Assembly: GCF_016469335.1 (NCBI RefSeq)
Contig: NZ_CP059888.1
Span: forward strand, 3,609,899-3,673,898
From: Flocculibacter collagenilyticus
GTDB lineage: Bacteria > Pseudomonadota > Gammaproteobacteria > Enterobacterales > Alteromonadaceae
DNA: 64,000 bases
Direction: 5' to 3'
Under the pieces are notes generated by a model. It made no database searches and was not told the origin of the DNA. It saw nothing but the letters and a program-made list of their open reading frames with translations. Shown one piece after another: positions 36,819-47,106 of this stretch; position 1 is the first letter of the stretch; each line of letters opens with the position of its first letter. Position numbers and translations under genes: made by a program.

Positions 36819-37490
36819 TCAGGTTGCCTCTACTTTGGCTGGTTGTCGGCTCTGATGCCACTTAGTAAATAACACCTTTATCAACCAAAAAAACATGAGC
36901 GAAAGCAGCAGCAAAATAGGTAGCCACAAAATAGGTTTGCCTTGCAGTGCAACAGGGATCACAGACTTTTGCGATAATACCGACATGGTAGCCATCACAA
37001 CAGGTATACACATCCGCCAAAGATGCCTAGCAATACGATGCTTTCCCGTTACCCCACCTTTGACAATCATGATTAAGTCTAACGCCGCAGCAAATAGCGC
37101 TAAGGTGCCAAAAACAAAATACATAGCTGCAGGCACACCATTTTTGGTTACCCCGTCAGCCGATGAGATATGCCACCCCACACTGTAAAGGCCAATAGCA
37201 ACCGCAGTAATTGCAACAAACGCCAATTTTTCAAACAGTCCTATGGTTCCTTCCTTACGCTTTATCGTTACCCATGATGTAACCACAAGGTACAACGCAA
37301 GAACCGAAATAGCCGGGGTATCGCCACTGGCAATATCTAAATAAATCGCCGATGTTGATACCAACACCATAGAAACAAAAAAGATGTTGCCACCAAAACG
37401 ATGAAACTTACCGCCTTTTTTAGCAAGTAGCGCCACTGTTGCGAAAAGAAGTACTAAAACCCCGCCAAGTATATGAAGTGCCAACATCAC
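36819..37490 (-). CDS. Multi-pass membrane protein, DUF2306-like
   Basis: The 223-residue protein has about seven hydrophobic segments. It starts LALHILGGVLVLLFATVALLAKKGGKFHRFGGNIFFVSM, where H and the KKGGKFHRFGG loop are typical of a family of predicted membrane proteins (DUF2306-like). A second His-containing loop, GKHRIARHLWRM, may bind heme or metal. Function unknown. It lies 110 bases after the ilvH stop on the same strand, probably outside the ilv operon. Confidence 0.6.
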   Translation of the reverse strand: MMLALHILGGVLVLLFATVALLAKKGGKFHRFGGNIFFVSMVLVSTSAIYLDIASGDTPAISVLALYLVVTSWVTIKRKEGTIGLFEKLAFVAITAVAIGLYSVGWHISSADGVTKNGVPAAMYFVFGTLALFAAALDLIMIVKGGVTGKHRIARHLWRMCIPVVMATMSVLSQKSVIPVALQGKPILWLPILLLLSLMFFWLIKVLFTKWHQSRQPAKVEAT

Positions 37491-37600
37491 GATTCCTTTG
37501 TATTTTTCATCTAACCATGAACTAACGATATATGCTCAAAAAGCATACACGAGGAAGTGTGTATTGGCGTATCAGGAATGTTACTTGATGTTTCGGAACG

Positions 37601-38098
37601 TTATATTTTCAATGCCCTTTCACCGCGAGCAATCCCAACGGTGCCTGAGCGCACCACTTCTAGTACACTAATTTGATCGTTTAACGCGGCGATAAATCCT
37701 GTCAGTTTTTCGTTATTGCCAATCAGCTGGATGGTAAAGATATTAGCGGTAACATCTACAATTTGACCACGAAAAATGTCGTTGCAACGTACCACTTCTG
37801 CTCGCTGTTCGGATGAACTGGCGCTTACTTTAATCAACATCAGTTCACGCTCGATATGTGCCTTTTCAGTTAAATTGCTAACCTTAAGCACATCCACCAG
37901 CTTATTCACTTGTTTGGTAATTTGCTCTAACACACGATCGTCACCAAAAGTGGTTATCGTCAGCCGAGATAATGTTTCATCGTCCGTCGGCGCAACCGAT
38001 AAGGTTTCAATGTTATAGCCACGTTGTGAAAATAACCCGACTACACGAGACAATGAGCCCGGTTCATTTTCCATTAAGATTGAAAGAATGCGCTTCAT
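37601..38098 (-). CDS. ilvH: Acetolactate synthase III small (regulatory) subunit
   Basis: The 165-residue protein has the N-terminal ACT domain ILMENEPGSLSRVVGLFSQRGYNIETLSVAPT, which binds valine in IlvH proteins, and the C-terminal domain ending SGTVGIARGERALKI. It activates IlvI and makes it sensitive to valine feedback. Its ATG overlaps the ilvI stop (TAATG), so the subunits are translationally coupled. It is the last gene of the minus-strand ilv run. Confidence 0.95.
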   Translation of the reverse strand: MKRILSILMENEPGSLSRVVGLFSQRGYNIETLSVAPTDDETLSRLTITTFGDDRVLEQITKQVNKLVDVLKVSNLTEKAHIERELMLIKVSASSSEQRAEVVRCNDIFRGQIVDVTANIFTIQLIGNNEKLTGFIAALNDQISVLEVVRSGTVGIARGERALKI

Positions 38099-39894
38099 TA
38101 TTTATCTCCTTTGCTCAAAACCATCTCATCCATTGCGCCACCTTTGATTTGCATCGGATACACGTGCTCAGTTTCATCAACGATAATGTCTACAAATACT
38201 AGCCTGTCGGTTAACGACATTGCATGCTCTAAAGTGCTTTGGAGATCTTCTGCACGCTCTACTCGCAGTCCAACATGTCCATACGCTTCCACCAATTTCA
38301 CAAAGTCGGGTAATGACGCCATGTAAGATTGCGAGTGACGACCGCCATAAATCATGTCTTGCCATTGGCGCACCATGCCTAGCGACCCATTATTTAAAGA
38401 GATTATTTTTACCGGAATATTGTATTGCATACAGGTTGAAAGCTCTTGAATATTCATTTGAATAGAGCCATCACCAGTTACGCACACCACGGTTTCATTT
38501 GGAAACGCTAGCTTAACGCCCATTGCAGCAGGAAAGCCAAAGCCCATGGTGCCTAGCCCACCTGAATTTATCCAGCGCCTTGGTTTGGCAAAAGGATAAT
38601 ATAACGCCGCAAACATTTGATGCTGGCCCACATCAGAAGTGACATAAGCATCGCCATTTGTTGCTTGATATAGCGCTTGAATGGCTTGCTGCGGTTTAAT
38701 TTTTTCTTGTTGTGCTGGCGGCTGAAAGGCCAAGCATTGTTGCGCACGCCAGTCGTTAATTTGTTGCCACCACGCGGATATTGCGTCGTTATCCAGCTGT
38801 AGGTTTGCGCGCGATATCAATTTCATTAGTTGCTTAAGCACCGTTTTTACATTGCCCACAATGGGAATATGCGCCTCAATCGTTTTTGAAATAGAGGCAG
38901 GATCAACGTCTACATGTAATACCGTGGCATTAGGGCAGAACTTTTTGACATTATTGGTAACGCGATCATCAAAGCGTGCACCCAGTGCAATAATTAAGTC
39001 AGCGTTAGCCATTGCGTTATTTGCTTCTAGCGTTCCGTGCATGCCTAACATGCCTACAAATTGCGGATGCGTACCCGATATGCAGCCCAATCCCATTAAT
39101 GTATTAGTGACAGGGGCATTTAATTTTTCAGCAAATTCTGTTAACTCGGCAGAGGCATTAGCCGCTATGACGCCCCCACCGCTGTAGATAATAGGACGTT
39201 TAGCGTTAACGATGGCTTCAACGGCTTTTTTAATTTGGCGCGAATGTCCTTTATCCGTTGGGTTATATGAGCGCATTTTAATATCGCGCGGTAATTGGTA
39301 AGGAAATTTATGCTGTGGATTAACCGCGTCTTTTGGCAAATCAACAACAACCGGCCCCGGTCGGCCTGTGCTTGCTAAATAATAAGCCTTAGCGATGGCG
39401 GCAGGAATATCGGTGGCTTTTTTACATAAGAAACTATGTTTTACAATCGGACGCGAGCACCCCACCATATCGGTTTCTTGGAACGCGTCTTCACCAATCA
39501 TGGTGGTTGGTACTTGCCCAGACAGCACGACTAATGGAATTGAGTCCATGTACGCGGTTGCAATACCGGTGATCGTATTGGTCGCACCGGGACCTGACGT
39601 CACTAACACCGAGCCCACTTCTCCGGTGGCTCTGGCATAACCGTCGGCTGCATGAACAGCAGCTTGCTCGTGTCGCACTAAAATGTGCTCTATTTCGCTG
39701 TCTTTAAATAACGCGTCGTAAATATCCAATACCGCGCCACCCGGGTAACCAAATAGATGTTTTACGCCTAAATCTCTAAGCGCAGCGACCACCATTTCGG
39801 CACCAGATAACATTGGAGAACCTTGCTGATTGTGCTCAGCTTTATCGGGCGTATCTGCATTGGAACCATGCAGAGAGGTATGCTGCGATGTCAT
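38098..39894 (-). CDS. ilvI: Acetolactate synthase III large (catalytic) subunit
   Basis: ATG 39894 with AAGGAA upstream gives 598 residues. The longer frame from 39972 overlaps ilvA and has no support. The ThDP enzyme joins two pyruvates, or pyruvate and 2-oxobutyrate. Motifs are [15 protein letters not shown] with the catalytic Glu in [47 protein letters not shown], and the ThDP/Mg motif [15 protein letters not shown]. It starts 25 bases after ilvA and is followed directly by its own small subunit, so this second synthase is appended to ilvGMEDA. Confidence 0.95.
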   Translation of the reverse strand: MTSQHTSLHGSNADTPDKAEHNQQGSPMLSGAEMVVAALRDLGVKHLFGYPGGAVLDIYDALFKDSEIEHILVRHEQAAVHAADGYARATGEVGSVLVTSGPGATNTITGIATAYMDSIPLVVLSGQVPTTMIGEDAFQETDMVGCSRPIVKHSFLCKKATDIPAAIAKAYYLASTGRPGPVVVDLPKDAVNPQHKFPYQLPRDIKMRSYNPTDKGHSRQIKKAVEAIVNAKRPIIYSGGGVIAANASAELTEFAEKLNAPVTNTLMGLGCISGTHPQFVGMLGMHGTLEANNAMANADLIIALGARFDDRVTNNVKKFCPNATVLHVDVDPASISKTIEAHIPIVGNVKTVLKQLMKLISRANLQLDNDAISAWWQQINDWRAQQCLAFQPPAQQEKIKPQQAIQALYQATNGDAYVTSDVGQHQMFAALYYPFAKPRRWINSGGLGTMGFGFPAAMGVKLAFPNETVVCVTGDGSIQMNIQELSTCMQYNIPVKIISLNNGSLGMVRQWQDMIYGGRHSQSYMASLPDFVKLVEAYGHVGLRVERAEDLQSTLEHAMSLTDRLVFVDIIVDETEHVYPMQIKGGAMDEMVLSKGDK

Positions 39895-39919
39895 AATAAT
39901 ATTCCTTTGTTGCTCATTA

Positions 39920-41551
39920 TTATTGTAAAAAAAGTTGATAGCTTGGGTTGTTAGTTTCATCTTTCCAACCATAACCCAACGCTGTTAAGAACTGATGAAA
40001 TTCAAGGTGCTCGTTATCTGGTAATTCAAACCCTGCAAGCACTTGCCCGATGGCAGCACCATGATTGCGATAATGAAATAACGTAATATTCCAACGTGCG
40101 CCTAATGTGTCTAAAAATGTGAGCAGCGCGCCACTGCATTCAGGAAACTCAAAACGGTAAACGCGCTCGGTTAAGGTGGCATTCGAACGCCCACCCACCA
40201 TATGCCGCACATGTAACTTAGCCGTTTCATCATCCGACATATCTACATATTCATAACTATTATTGCTGAGTTGCTGTTTAAGTTCGGTCAGTTCGGCCGC
40301 GCCTTCTGTGAGCTTAATGCCTACATAAATATGTGCATGCGATGATGCCGCTTGCCGATAATTAAACTCGGTGATCGCTTTACCCCCTAATGCTTGGCAA
40401 AATGCGAGATAACTGCCTTTATGCTCAGGAATTTTTACCGCCAGCACCGCTTCTTTTTGTTCACCTAGCTCGGTACGTTCCGACACGTAGCGCAGCGTAT
40501 CGAAGTTCATATTAGCTCCTGACAGCACCGCAGATAACTGCAATGGCACTTCATGATGCTTTGCAGCATATTTCTTTAAGCCTGCCAATGCTAATGCGCC
40601 CGCAGGCTCTGCAATGGCTCTTACATCATCAAAAATATCTTTTATGGCAGCACAAATTTCGTCACTGCTAACAGTGATCACTTCATCGCAGTATTGGCTT
40701 GCTAATCGAAAGGTTTCTTTTCCCATTTGCTTTACCGCTACGCCATCCGCAAATGTGCCAACACGCGACAACGCCGCAGGCACTGCAGTGTCAGTATTTT
40801 CTGCTTCACTAGCTACATTGGCATGATGCATTGTTAACGCATGTTGAAAACACGCTGCATCGTGAGGTTCAACACCAATCACCTTGATGCTGGGCATAAG
40901 GTACTTAATATACAGCGCCATTCCCGCCAATAAGCCGCCACCACCAACAGGAATAAACACCGCATCCAACTTAGGTTGCTGTTCAAGTAACTCTTTCGCA
41001 ACGGTGCCTTGTCCAGCTATCACATTGGCATCATCAAACGGCGGAATAAACGTAGCGCCTGTTTCACGCGCAATGCACCGCGCTTGTTGTTGTGCTTCAT
41101 CAAAATTTTTACCGTGCAACACAACATCAGCGCCCAAGCGCTTCACGGCACTCACTTTGATTTCTGGAGTAGTGATAGGCATTACAATCGTAGCGTTAAT
41201 CGCCAGCTTAGTACTGGACAGCGCTACGCCTTGAGCATGATTACCTGCTGACGCAGCGATAACACCAGCAGCGCGCTGTGAAGCAGACAGTGTCACTATT
41301 TTGTTGTAGGCTCCACGGATTTTAAATGAATGCACAGGCTGCATATCTTCACGCTTAAGGCTGATTTTATGGCCTAACCGCGCACTTAATTTATGCAAAC
41401 TACTTAATGGTGTATGTTGAGCCACATCATACACAGGAGCCAATAAAATCTGCTTAATGTACTGTTCAACTGACCAAGTCAGTAAGGGTTCGCTGGATGA
41501 ATCAGCAACAGATAAATCATGGTTCAATTGACAAGCAGTTTGCGACGACAT
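39920..41551 (-). CDS. ilvA: Threonine dehydratase, biosynthetic
   Basis: This PLP enzyme of 543 residues (about 30 longer than the E. coli protein, because of an N-terminal extension) converts threonine to 2-oxobutyrate, the first step towards isoleucine. PLP lysine is in [11 protein letters not shown]; the phosphate-binding loop is [23 protein letters not shown] is intact. The C-terminal 200 residues form the ACT-like regulatory pair that senses isoleucine and valine ([44 protein letters not shown]). The ATG overlaps the ilvD stop (TAATG). Confidence 0.96.
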   Translation of the reverse strand: MSSQTACQLNHDLSVADSSSEPLLTWSVEQYIKQILLAPVYDVAQHTPLSSLHKLSARLGHKISLKREDMQPVHSFKIRGAYNKIVTLSASQRAAGVIAASAGNHAQGVALSSTKLAINATIVMPITTPEIKVSAVKRLGADVVLHGKNFDEAQQQARCIARETGATFIPPFDDANVIAGQGTVAKELLEQQPKLDAVFIPVGGGGLLAGMALYIKYLMPSIKVIGVEPHDAACFQHALTMHHANVASEAENTDTAVPAALSRVGTFADGVAVKQMGKETFRLASQYCDEVITVSSDEICAAIKDIFDDVRAIAEPAGALALAGLKKYAAKHHEVPLQLSAVLSGANMNFDTLRYVSERTELGEQKEAVLAVKIPEHKGSYLAFCQALGGKAITEFNYRQAASSHAHIYVGIKLTEGAAELTELKQQLSNNSYEYVDMSDDETAKLHVRHMVGGRSNATLTERVYRFEFPECSGALLTFLDTLGARWNITLFHYRNHGAAIGQVLAGFELPDNEHLEFHQFLTALGYGWKDETNNPSYQLFLQ

Positions 41552-43422
41552 TAGTCCTGCTCCAGTTTTGCTAAATCACGTACCGCCCCTTGATCAGCAC
41601 TGGTTGCTAACATGGCATAAGTTTTTAACGCGGCTGAAACTGGTCGCTCACGGTTAAGCGGTTTCCATGCTTTATTACCACGTTGCAACATCTGCTGTTT
41701 ACGCGACGCTAATTCATCATCGCTTATTGCTAGCTGAATAGTTCGTTCAGGAATATTGATATCAATTGGGTCGTCGTTTTCAACTAACGCAATCACGCCA
41801 CCACTTGCGGCTTCTGGCGATACATGACCAATCGACAAGCCTGATGTGCCACCTGAAAAGCGCCCGTCAGTAATTAATGCACACGCTTTGCCTAGCCCCA
41901 TCGACTTTAAATAGCTTGTTGGATAAAGCATTTCTTGCATTCCCGGGCCGCCTTTTGGGCCTTCATAACGAATAACTACTACGTGCCCTGCTTTTACTTG
42001 TCCACTAAGAATGCCGCTCACCGCGTCATCTTGGCTTTCAAACACAATGGCTTTACCACTGAATATTAAACTGTCTTCATCAACACCTGCCGTTTTTACA
42101 ATACATCCCTTTTCAGCTAAGTTGCCACTTAATACAGCTAACCCGCCATCTTGGCTATAAGCAAACTCACGACTGCGAATACAACCTGCTTCCCTGTCAT
42201 CATCAAGGGTATCGAAACGACAATCTTGACTAAACGCTTTCGTGGTACGAATACCAGCAGGTCCTGCCCTAAAGAAGGAGTTAACAGTGTCATCTTTGGT
42301 AATTTTTACATCCCACTGTTGCAGCACGTTCGCCAGCGTATCAGCAGCGACATGGCCAACATCTGTATTCAATAAATTGGCGCGTGCCAGCTCGCCTAAA
42401 ATGCCTATCACGCCACCAGCGCGATGTACATCTTCCATATGATATTTTGGTGTAGACGGCGCGACTTTACATAAATGCGGTACGATACGTGACAAGCGAT
42501 CAATATCGTCCATGGTGAAGTTAATATTTGCTTCTTGCGCCGCAGCAAGCAGGTGCAATACCGTATTAGTTGAACCGCCCATCGCAATATCTAAACACAT
42601 CGCATTTTCAAACGCAGATTTGTTAGCAATGTTACGTGGCAATACGGCTTCGTTACCATTGTCATAATATTGCTGACATAGCTCAACGATGCGCTTTCCT
42701 GCGTGTAAAAAGAGTTTTTCTCGGTCTTGATGAGTCGCCAGCATCGAGCCATTACCCGGTAATGATAACCCCAGCGCTTCCGTTAAACAGTTCATCGAAT
42801 TAGCGGTAAACATGCCAGAGCATGAGCCACACGTTGGACAAGCAGAGCGTTCTATTTGTTCAGTTTGTTCGTCCGACACAGTAGGATCAGCAGCACTGAC
42901 CATCGCATCGACTAAATCAAGCTTAATGATTTGATCAGACAGTTTAGTTTTACCCGCTTCCATCGGCCCGCCAGAAACAAACACCACTGGAATATTCAAG
43001 CGCATGGCGGCCATTAACATGCCCGGTGTAATTTTGTCGCAATTTGAAATACATACCATGGCATCCGCACAGTGTGCATTCACCATATATTCGACCGAAT
43101 CAGCAATCAGCTCTCGCGAAGGTAAACTGTACAGCATACCGCTGTGCCCCATTGCAATACCATCGTCTACAGCAATAGTATTAAATTCTTTGGCAATGCC
43201 ACCTGCCTGCTCTATTTCGCGTGCAACCAACTGGCCTAAGTCTTTTAAATGGACATGACCAGGCACAAACTGGGTAAACGAGTTAACTACGGCAATAATC
43301 GGTTTACCAAAGTCCTGATCTTTCACCCCCGTGGCGCGCCAAAGCGCACGTGCACCAGCCATGTTACGGCCTTGCGTTGTGGTTGCAGAGCGCAGGGTAA
43401 TTTTACGGTTCGTACTCGTCAT
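41551..43422 (-). CDS. ilvD: Dihydroxy-acid dehydratase
   Basis: ATG 43422 with AAGGAA upstream gives 623 residues; the longer frame to 43455 has no support. The iron-sulfur enzyme dehydrates dihydroxyisovalerate and dihydroxymethylvalerate. Cluster-binding cysteines are visible in [13 protein letters not shown] and [30 protein letters not shown] and [20 protein letters not shown] are the usual family blocks. It is third in the ilvGMEDA order and starts 51 bases after ilvE. Confidence 0.97.
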   Translation of the reverse strand: MTSTNRKITLRSATTTQGRNMAGARALWRATGVKDQDFGKPIIAVVNSFTQFVPGHVHLKDLGQLVAREIEQAGGIAKEFNTIAVDDGIAMGHSGMLYSLPSRELIADSVEYMVNAHCADAMVCISNCDKITPGMLMAAMRLNIPVVFVSGGPMEAGKTKLSDQIIKLDLVDAMVSAADPTVSDEQTEQIERSACPTCGSCSGMFTANSMNCLTEALGLSLPGNGSMLATHQDREKLFLHAGKRIVELCQQYYDNGNEAVLPRNIANKSAFENAMCLDIAMGGSTNTVLHLLAAAQEANINFTMDDIDRLSRIVPHLCKVAPSTPKYHMEDVHRAGGVIGILGELARANLLNTDVGHVAADTLANVLQQWDVKITKDDTVNSFFRAGPAGIRTTKAFSQDCRFDTLDDDREAGCIRSREFAYSQDGGLAVLSGNLAEKGCIVKTAGVDEDSLIFSGKAIVFESQDDAVSGILSGQVKAGHVVVIRYEGPKGGPGMQEMLYPTSYLKSMGLGKACALITDGRFSGGTSGLSIGHVSPEAASGGVIALVENDDPIDINIPERTIQLAISDDELASRKQQMLQRGNKAWKPLNRERPVSAALKTYAMLATSADQGAVRDLAKLEQD

Positions 43423-43473
43423 TATTGGTTCCTTACTATTGCCTACTTTTTTCATTGGTTAATGTGATTAAGG

Positions 43474-44394
43474 TTAACTATTTACTGGTGTTAACCAGCC
43501 CCATTTATCTTCAGTTTGACCGTTAAACAAACCAAAAAATGCCTTTTGTACCTTTTCAGTAATTGGACCTCGGCCGCCATTACCCACAGCAATACCATCA
43601 ACACTGCGTACTGGTGTTACTTCTGCGGCTGTGCCACACATTAAAATTTCATCCGCAAGGTACAATGACTCGCGCGGAATATTTTGTTCACGCACTTCGT
43701 AGCCCATTTCTTGTAGTAAGGTAATAATCGTGGCACGGGTGATCCCCGGTAAAATTGCGGCAGTTAATGGGGTAGTCATGACCACGTTATCGCGGATCAC
43801 AAATAAGTTTTCACCTGCACCTTCACTCACATAACCATGCACGTCTAAGGCGATGCCTTCACCATAACCATGTTGCGCCGCTTCAATTGAGATAAGCTGT
43901 GAAGAAAGGTAATTACCACCCGCTTTTGCACCAGTAGGTATGGTGTTTGCCGCTAATCTTGACCATGAAGACACACCGGCATCAACACCATTTTCAAGTG
44001 CTTCGTCACCTAAATATGCGCCCCAATTCATTGCTGCTACAGCAACGTCGGTTTCAGTGCCCGCGGGTACACGTAGCCCAAGACCGATTTCTCCATAAAA
44101 GGCGACCGGGCGTAAGTACGCTGACTTCATGCCGTTTTCTTTAATCACGTCTTTACATGCTTGGTTTATTTGCGCTTCGGTATAAGGGATAACCATGCGG
44201 TAGATTTTTGCTGAATCGAATAAGCGACGAGTGTGTTCCTCTAACCGAAAAATGCATGGGCCGTTAGGCGTATCGTAAGCGCGAACACCTTCAAATACCG
44301 ACGATCCATAATGCAATGCATGGCTTAATACATGCACTTTAGCGTCAGCATACGGCATCATTTTTCCATTAAACCAAATTTTATCTACACTCAT
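43474..44394 (-). CDS. ilvE: Branched-chain amino acid aminotransferase
   Basis: The 306-residue fold-IV PLP enzyme makes Ile, Val and Leu from their 2-oxo acids with glutamate. It shows HALHYGSSVFEGVRAYDTPNG, the PLP lysine within GAKAGGNYLSSQL, GYVSEGAGENLFVIRD and the ILPGITRATIITL loop. It lies between ilvM (84-base gap) and ilvD. Confidence 0.96.
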   Translation of the reverse strand: MSVDKIWFNGKMMPYADAKVHVLSHALHYGSSVFEGVRAYDTPNGPCIFRLEEHTRRLFDSAKIYRMVIPYTEAQINQACKDVIKENGMKSAYLRPVAFYGEIGLGLRVPAGTETDVAVAAMNWGAYLGDEALENGVDAGVSSWSRLAANTIPTGAKAGGNYLSSQLISIEAAQHGYGEGIALDVHGYVSEGAGENLFVIRDNVVMTTPLTAAILPGITRATIITLLQEMGYEVREQNIPRESLYLADEILMCGTAAEVTPVRSVDGIAVGNGGRGPITEKVQKAFFGLFNGQTEDKWGWLTPVNS

Positions 44395-44478
44395 TGTAAT
44401 TCCTTACTTTTCATTCTTTGTGTTGTGCGTTGCCATGGCATATAAACACGTTCTGTACGTATTCACCTGATCCATCAT

Positions 44479-44829
44479 TTACGATCGTAGTGCCAAGGCA
44501 ACATTCGTTGTACGGCTATTTATTGTTGCGATATCCATTGTATTCGACATTTTTTCTAGTGTTGGCTGCGTATCCAGTACGTTAACTGTAGCCACGTCAA
44601 ATAATTTTTCTAACTGGTGCGTTAATAAATGGATCGCATGGTTGCTAGTTACTGTAACTGATATTAGTAACATTTGCTGATCATCTTGTTGATATTCGTT
44701 AGCAATCAACACTTGCTGTGTGGTGAGCTGTAATAGCTGAAATCCGCGAAAACGCATGGTCTGCAAAATACGCTCTAAGGCCGCTGGAGTCTGGTGCGCT
44801 AAAATCGTTAAAGACTGTTGATTATTCAT
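44479..44829 (-). CDS. ilvM: Acetolactate synthase II small subunit
   Basis: The 116-residue protein is an ACT-type small subunit ([34 protein letters not shown]). It is longer than the roughly 87 residues of E. coli IlvM because of a C-terminal extension with no clear motif. The ATG overlaps the end of ilvG by four bases (ATGA), which supports subunit pairing with IlvG. Confidence 0.88.
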   Translation of the reverse strand: MNNQQSLTILAHQTPAALERILQTMRFRGFQLLQLTTQQVLIANEYQQDDQQMLLISVTVTSNHAIHLLTHQLEKLFDVATVNVLDTQPTLEKMSNTMDIATINSRTTNVALALRS

Positions 44830-46619
44830 TGCGTTAACTCCGTTAGCATTTCATGATTGGGGCGATTAGGGGGTACTAATGGCCATACATTGTCGGTTTC
44901 GTTAATTTTTACATGCAATAAAAACGCGCCTTGCCAACTCAGCATGGCTTCCAACGCTTGTGGAATATCTTGTGAACTGTCAATCGTTAACCCTGGAATA
45001 TCAAATGCGGCGGCTAATTGCACAAAATCGGGGTTGTCAGATAAGTCGGTATGACTAAAACGTTTATCGAAAAACAGTTCTTGCCATTGCTTCACCATAC
45101 CTAATCGACTGTTATCCATAATGATGATTTTAACAGGCAAACCAAATCGCTTAATCGTTGCTAACTCTTGCACATTCATCATAAAGCTACCGTCACCAGA
45201 TACTGCTACCACAGTATCGCCAGTTCTTGCTAGCTGTGCGCCAATCGCAGCAGGTAAACCAAAGCCCATGGTGCCTAAGCCACCGCTAGTTAAATGATCG
45301 CTAGGTTGCGCAAATTGCATATGCTGCGCTACCCACATTTGATGCTGCCCTACGTCGCAACACACAACTTTATTAGACGGTAACGTATCACTTAATTGTT
45401 TTAAGAAGTGTGGCCCATCAATTTTACTAGTGACACCGTCATCTTCTTGCGCATTTGGGGTTGCCGTTGAGACTTGATCGTAATTCCATGCATAGGTTCG
45501 TTGCCAAGATTCCACTTGTTGCTGCCACGGTGTAAGATCAATTTGCTTGTCATTACTCGCAAGTAGCCCTGCGGTTAATTGCGGCAGCAAATGCTTGAAG
45601 GGTTCTACAAACGCCACATCAGCGGCACGCAGTTTGTTGATTTCCGCAGCATCAATATCGCAATGTATCACAGTGGCATCAGCGGCAAACTCATCTAATT
45701 TTCCGGTTACACGGTCATCGAAGCGCGCGCCAATACACATTAATAAATCACAGGCTTGTACAGTATAGTTGGCAGCTTGGCTGCCGTGCATACCCAGCAT
45801 ACCTAAATCAAGCGGATAATCTGTGGCAACCGTGCCTAGCGCCTTTAAGGTACTTACCACTGGCCATTTGGCTGCGTTAAGCAATGCGTTGAATTCCTCT
45901 TTCGCCTTCGCCATATGCACACCACCGCCAATATAAAGTAATGGGCGCTGGGCATCACTCATCAACTTTGCGGCTTGCTGTAAACGCTTGGAAAGATCAC
46001 TCGGGTCAGGTGTTGTAGTCATTAATTGAGGCGCGTGTTGTGGTTGCGCGTTGTAATTAGCCGGTGCGTTATTGATCAGGGGTTTTTCATCCAGCATTTC
46101 CTCATCCAGCTCTTTCCCATCAATATGCGCTAATTGAATATCTTTTGGAATATCTACCAACACTGGGCCGGGACGACCATCATGTGCTAATGCAATTGCC
46201 GCTTTTAGCGTGTCGGCCAGCTGTTCAACAGACTCAACCAAAAAGCTATGTTTGGTCACCGTCAGTGACAATCCCAGCACATCCACTTCTTGAAAAGCGT
46301 CGGTGCCCATTACTTGGCTGGCAACTTGACCGGTAATTGCCACTAGTGGCACAGAATCTAACTTAGCATCAGCAAGCGCAGTAATAAGGTTCGTAGCGCC
46401 AGGGCCACTGGTCGCAAAACAAACGCCTGTTTTGCCACTTGAACGCGCATAGCCTAGTGCCGCAAATCCTGCACCTTGCTCGTGGCGGCACAAATAGTGG
46501 TTAATTTCGCTGTCATACAGAGCGTCATAAATTGGCATAATGGCACCACCCGGATAGCCAAAAACACTATCTATGTTGTGCTGCTGCAATGTGTGAAGTA
46601 CCAATTCTGCGCCATTCAT
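44826..46619 (-). CDS. ilvG: Acetolactate synthase II large subunit
   Basis: The 597-residue ThDP enzyme has [17 protein letters not shown], the catalytic Glu in [46 protein letters not shown] and [15 protein letters not shown]. It is longer than E. coli IlvG by about 50 residues, mainly through a linker at about 170-205 ([20 protein letters not shown]) between the N-terminal and central domains. It is the first structural gene after the leader peptide and attenuator. Paired with IlvM, it is expected to be less sensitive to valine than IlvIH. Confidence 0.95.
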   Translation of the reverse strand: MNGAELVLHTLQQHNIDSVFGYPGGAIMPIYDALYDSEINHYLCRHEQGAGFAALGYARSSGKTGVCFATSGPGATNLITALADAKLDSVPLVAITGQVASQVMGTDAFQEVDVLGLSLTVTKHSFLVESVEQLADTLKAAIALAHDGRPGPVLVDIPKDIQLAHIDGKELDEEMLDEKPLINNAPANYNAQPQHAPQLMTTTPDPSDLSKRLQQAAKLMSDAQRPLLYIGGGVHMAKAKEEFNALLNAAKWPVVSTLKALGTVATDYPLDLGMLGMHGSQAANYTVQACDLLMCIGARFDDRVTGKLDEFAADATVIHCDIDAAEINKLRAADVAFVEPFKHLLPQLTAGLLASNDKQIDLTPWQQQVESWQRTYAWNYDQVSTATPNAQEDDGVTSKIDGPHFLKQLSDTLPSNKVVCCDVGQHQMWVAQHMQFAQPSDHLTSGGLGTMGFGLPAAIGAQLARTGDTVVAVSGDGSFMMNVQELATIKRFGLPVKIIIMDNSRLGMVKQWQELFFDKRFSHTDLSDNPDFVQLAAAFDIPGLTIDSSQDIPQALEAMLSWQGAFLLHVKINETDNVWPLVPPNRPNHEMLTELTQ

Positions 46620-46669
46620 TTTTTGTTCTACCGTTATTTATTTGATGCCTAATTACTTTTTTTGGTCAT

Positions 46670-46705
46670 AAAAAAACCCCCGGTCCTTGCGGAGCGGGGG
46701 TTTTC
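46670..46705 (-). terminator. Attenuator terminator of the ilv operon
   Basis: On the minus strand a GC-rich stem (CCCCCG...CGGGGG, inner pairs CC/GG) is followed by a run of seven T, between the ilvL stop and ilvG. Its place directly after an Ile/Val/Leu-rich leader peptide marks it as the attenuator. Confidence 0.92.
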
Positions 46706-46719
46706 GGAAACTGTTGCAG

Positions 46720-46812
46720 CTAGTTACCCAATAACACACCCCGCCGTGCGCGAATAATCACGACGACCACTGAAATAATAATGTTGTTAATTAGGGTGAT
46801 TAGGCTGTTCAT
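46720..46812 (-). CDS. ilvL: ilv operon leader peptide
   Basis: A 30-codon ORF starts at ATG 46812 and ends at TAG 46720. It encodes seven Ile, five Val and four Leu, more than half of its residues, including the runs Ile-Ile-Ile, Val-Val-Val-Val and Ile-Ile. It is followed 14 bases later by the attenuator stem. By analogy with E. coli ilvL, ribosome stalling at these codons when charged tRNA is scarce would prevent terminator formation and let ilvGMEDA be transcribed. Confidence 0.93.
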   Translation of the reverse strand: MNSLITLINNIIISVVVVIIRARRGVLLGN

Positions 46813-46859
46813 ACTTTAAATACTGTTTCTCGTTTACACTAAAAATTAGGTTAAGCGTT

Positions 46860-46991
46860 ATGCTAAAAATGTCACTTCAAGCCATGTTAATGTTGAAGCG
46901 CTTAGAAAAAAGCCAACAACTGGTCAGCTTTGTTCTTTTATTTTTAGGCGCCTATGCAGTTAAAGTCAACGCCTTTATCAAGTTCCTTTAG
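46860..46991 (+). CDS. Possible 43-residue membrane peptide opposite the ilv promoter region
   Basis: An ATG at 46860, with TTAGG about eight bases upstream, opens 43 codons ending at TAG 46989. The predicted peptide has a basic amphipathic start (MLKMSLQAMLMLKRLEKSQQ) and one hydrophobic segment (LVSFVLLFLGAYAV), the usual layout of a small inner-membrane protein. It is divergent from ilvL and lies where the ilvL promoter should be on the other strand. No relative is known to me, and a chance ORF is quite possible. Confidence 0.3.
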   Translation: MLKMSLQAMLMLKRLEKSQQLVSFVLLFLGAYAVKVNAFIKFL

Positions 46992-47106
46992 TTATGGCTA
47001 TATTCTTTTTAGGAATAAGAAGCCATTTATTACTGGTTAACAACATAAATAAAATTCAATGTATTTTCATTACTTTTAGCATCATAATTATCACTTTTAT
47101 CTACAG

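Noticed and set aside
38852-39187. 111-residue open frame on the plus strand within ilvI
   Set aside because: Shadow of a strongly conserved ThDP enzyme; no independent support.
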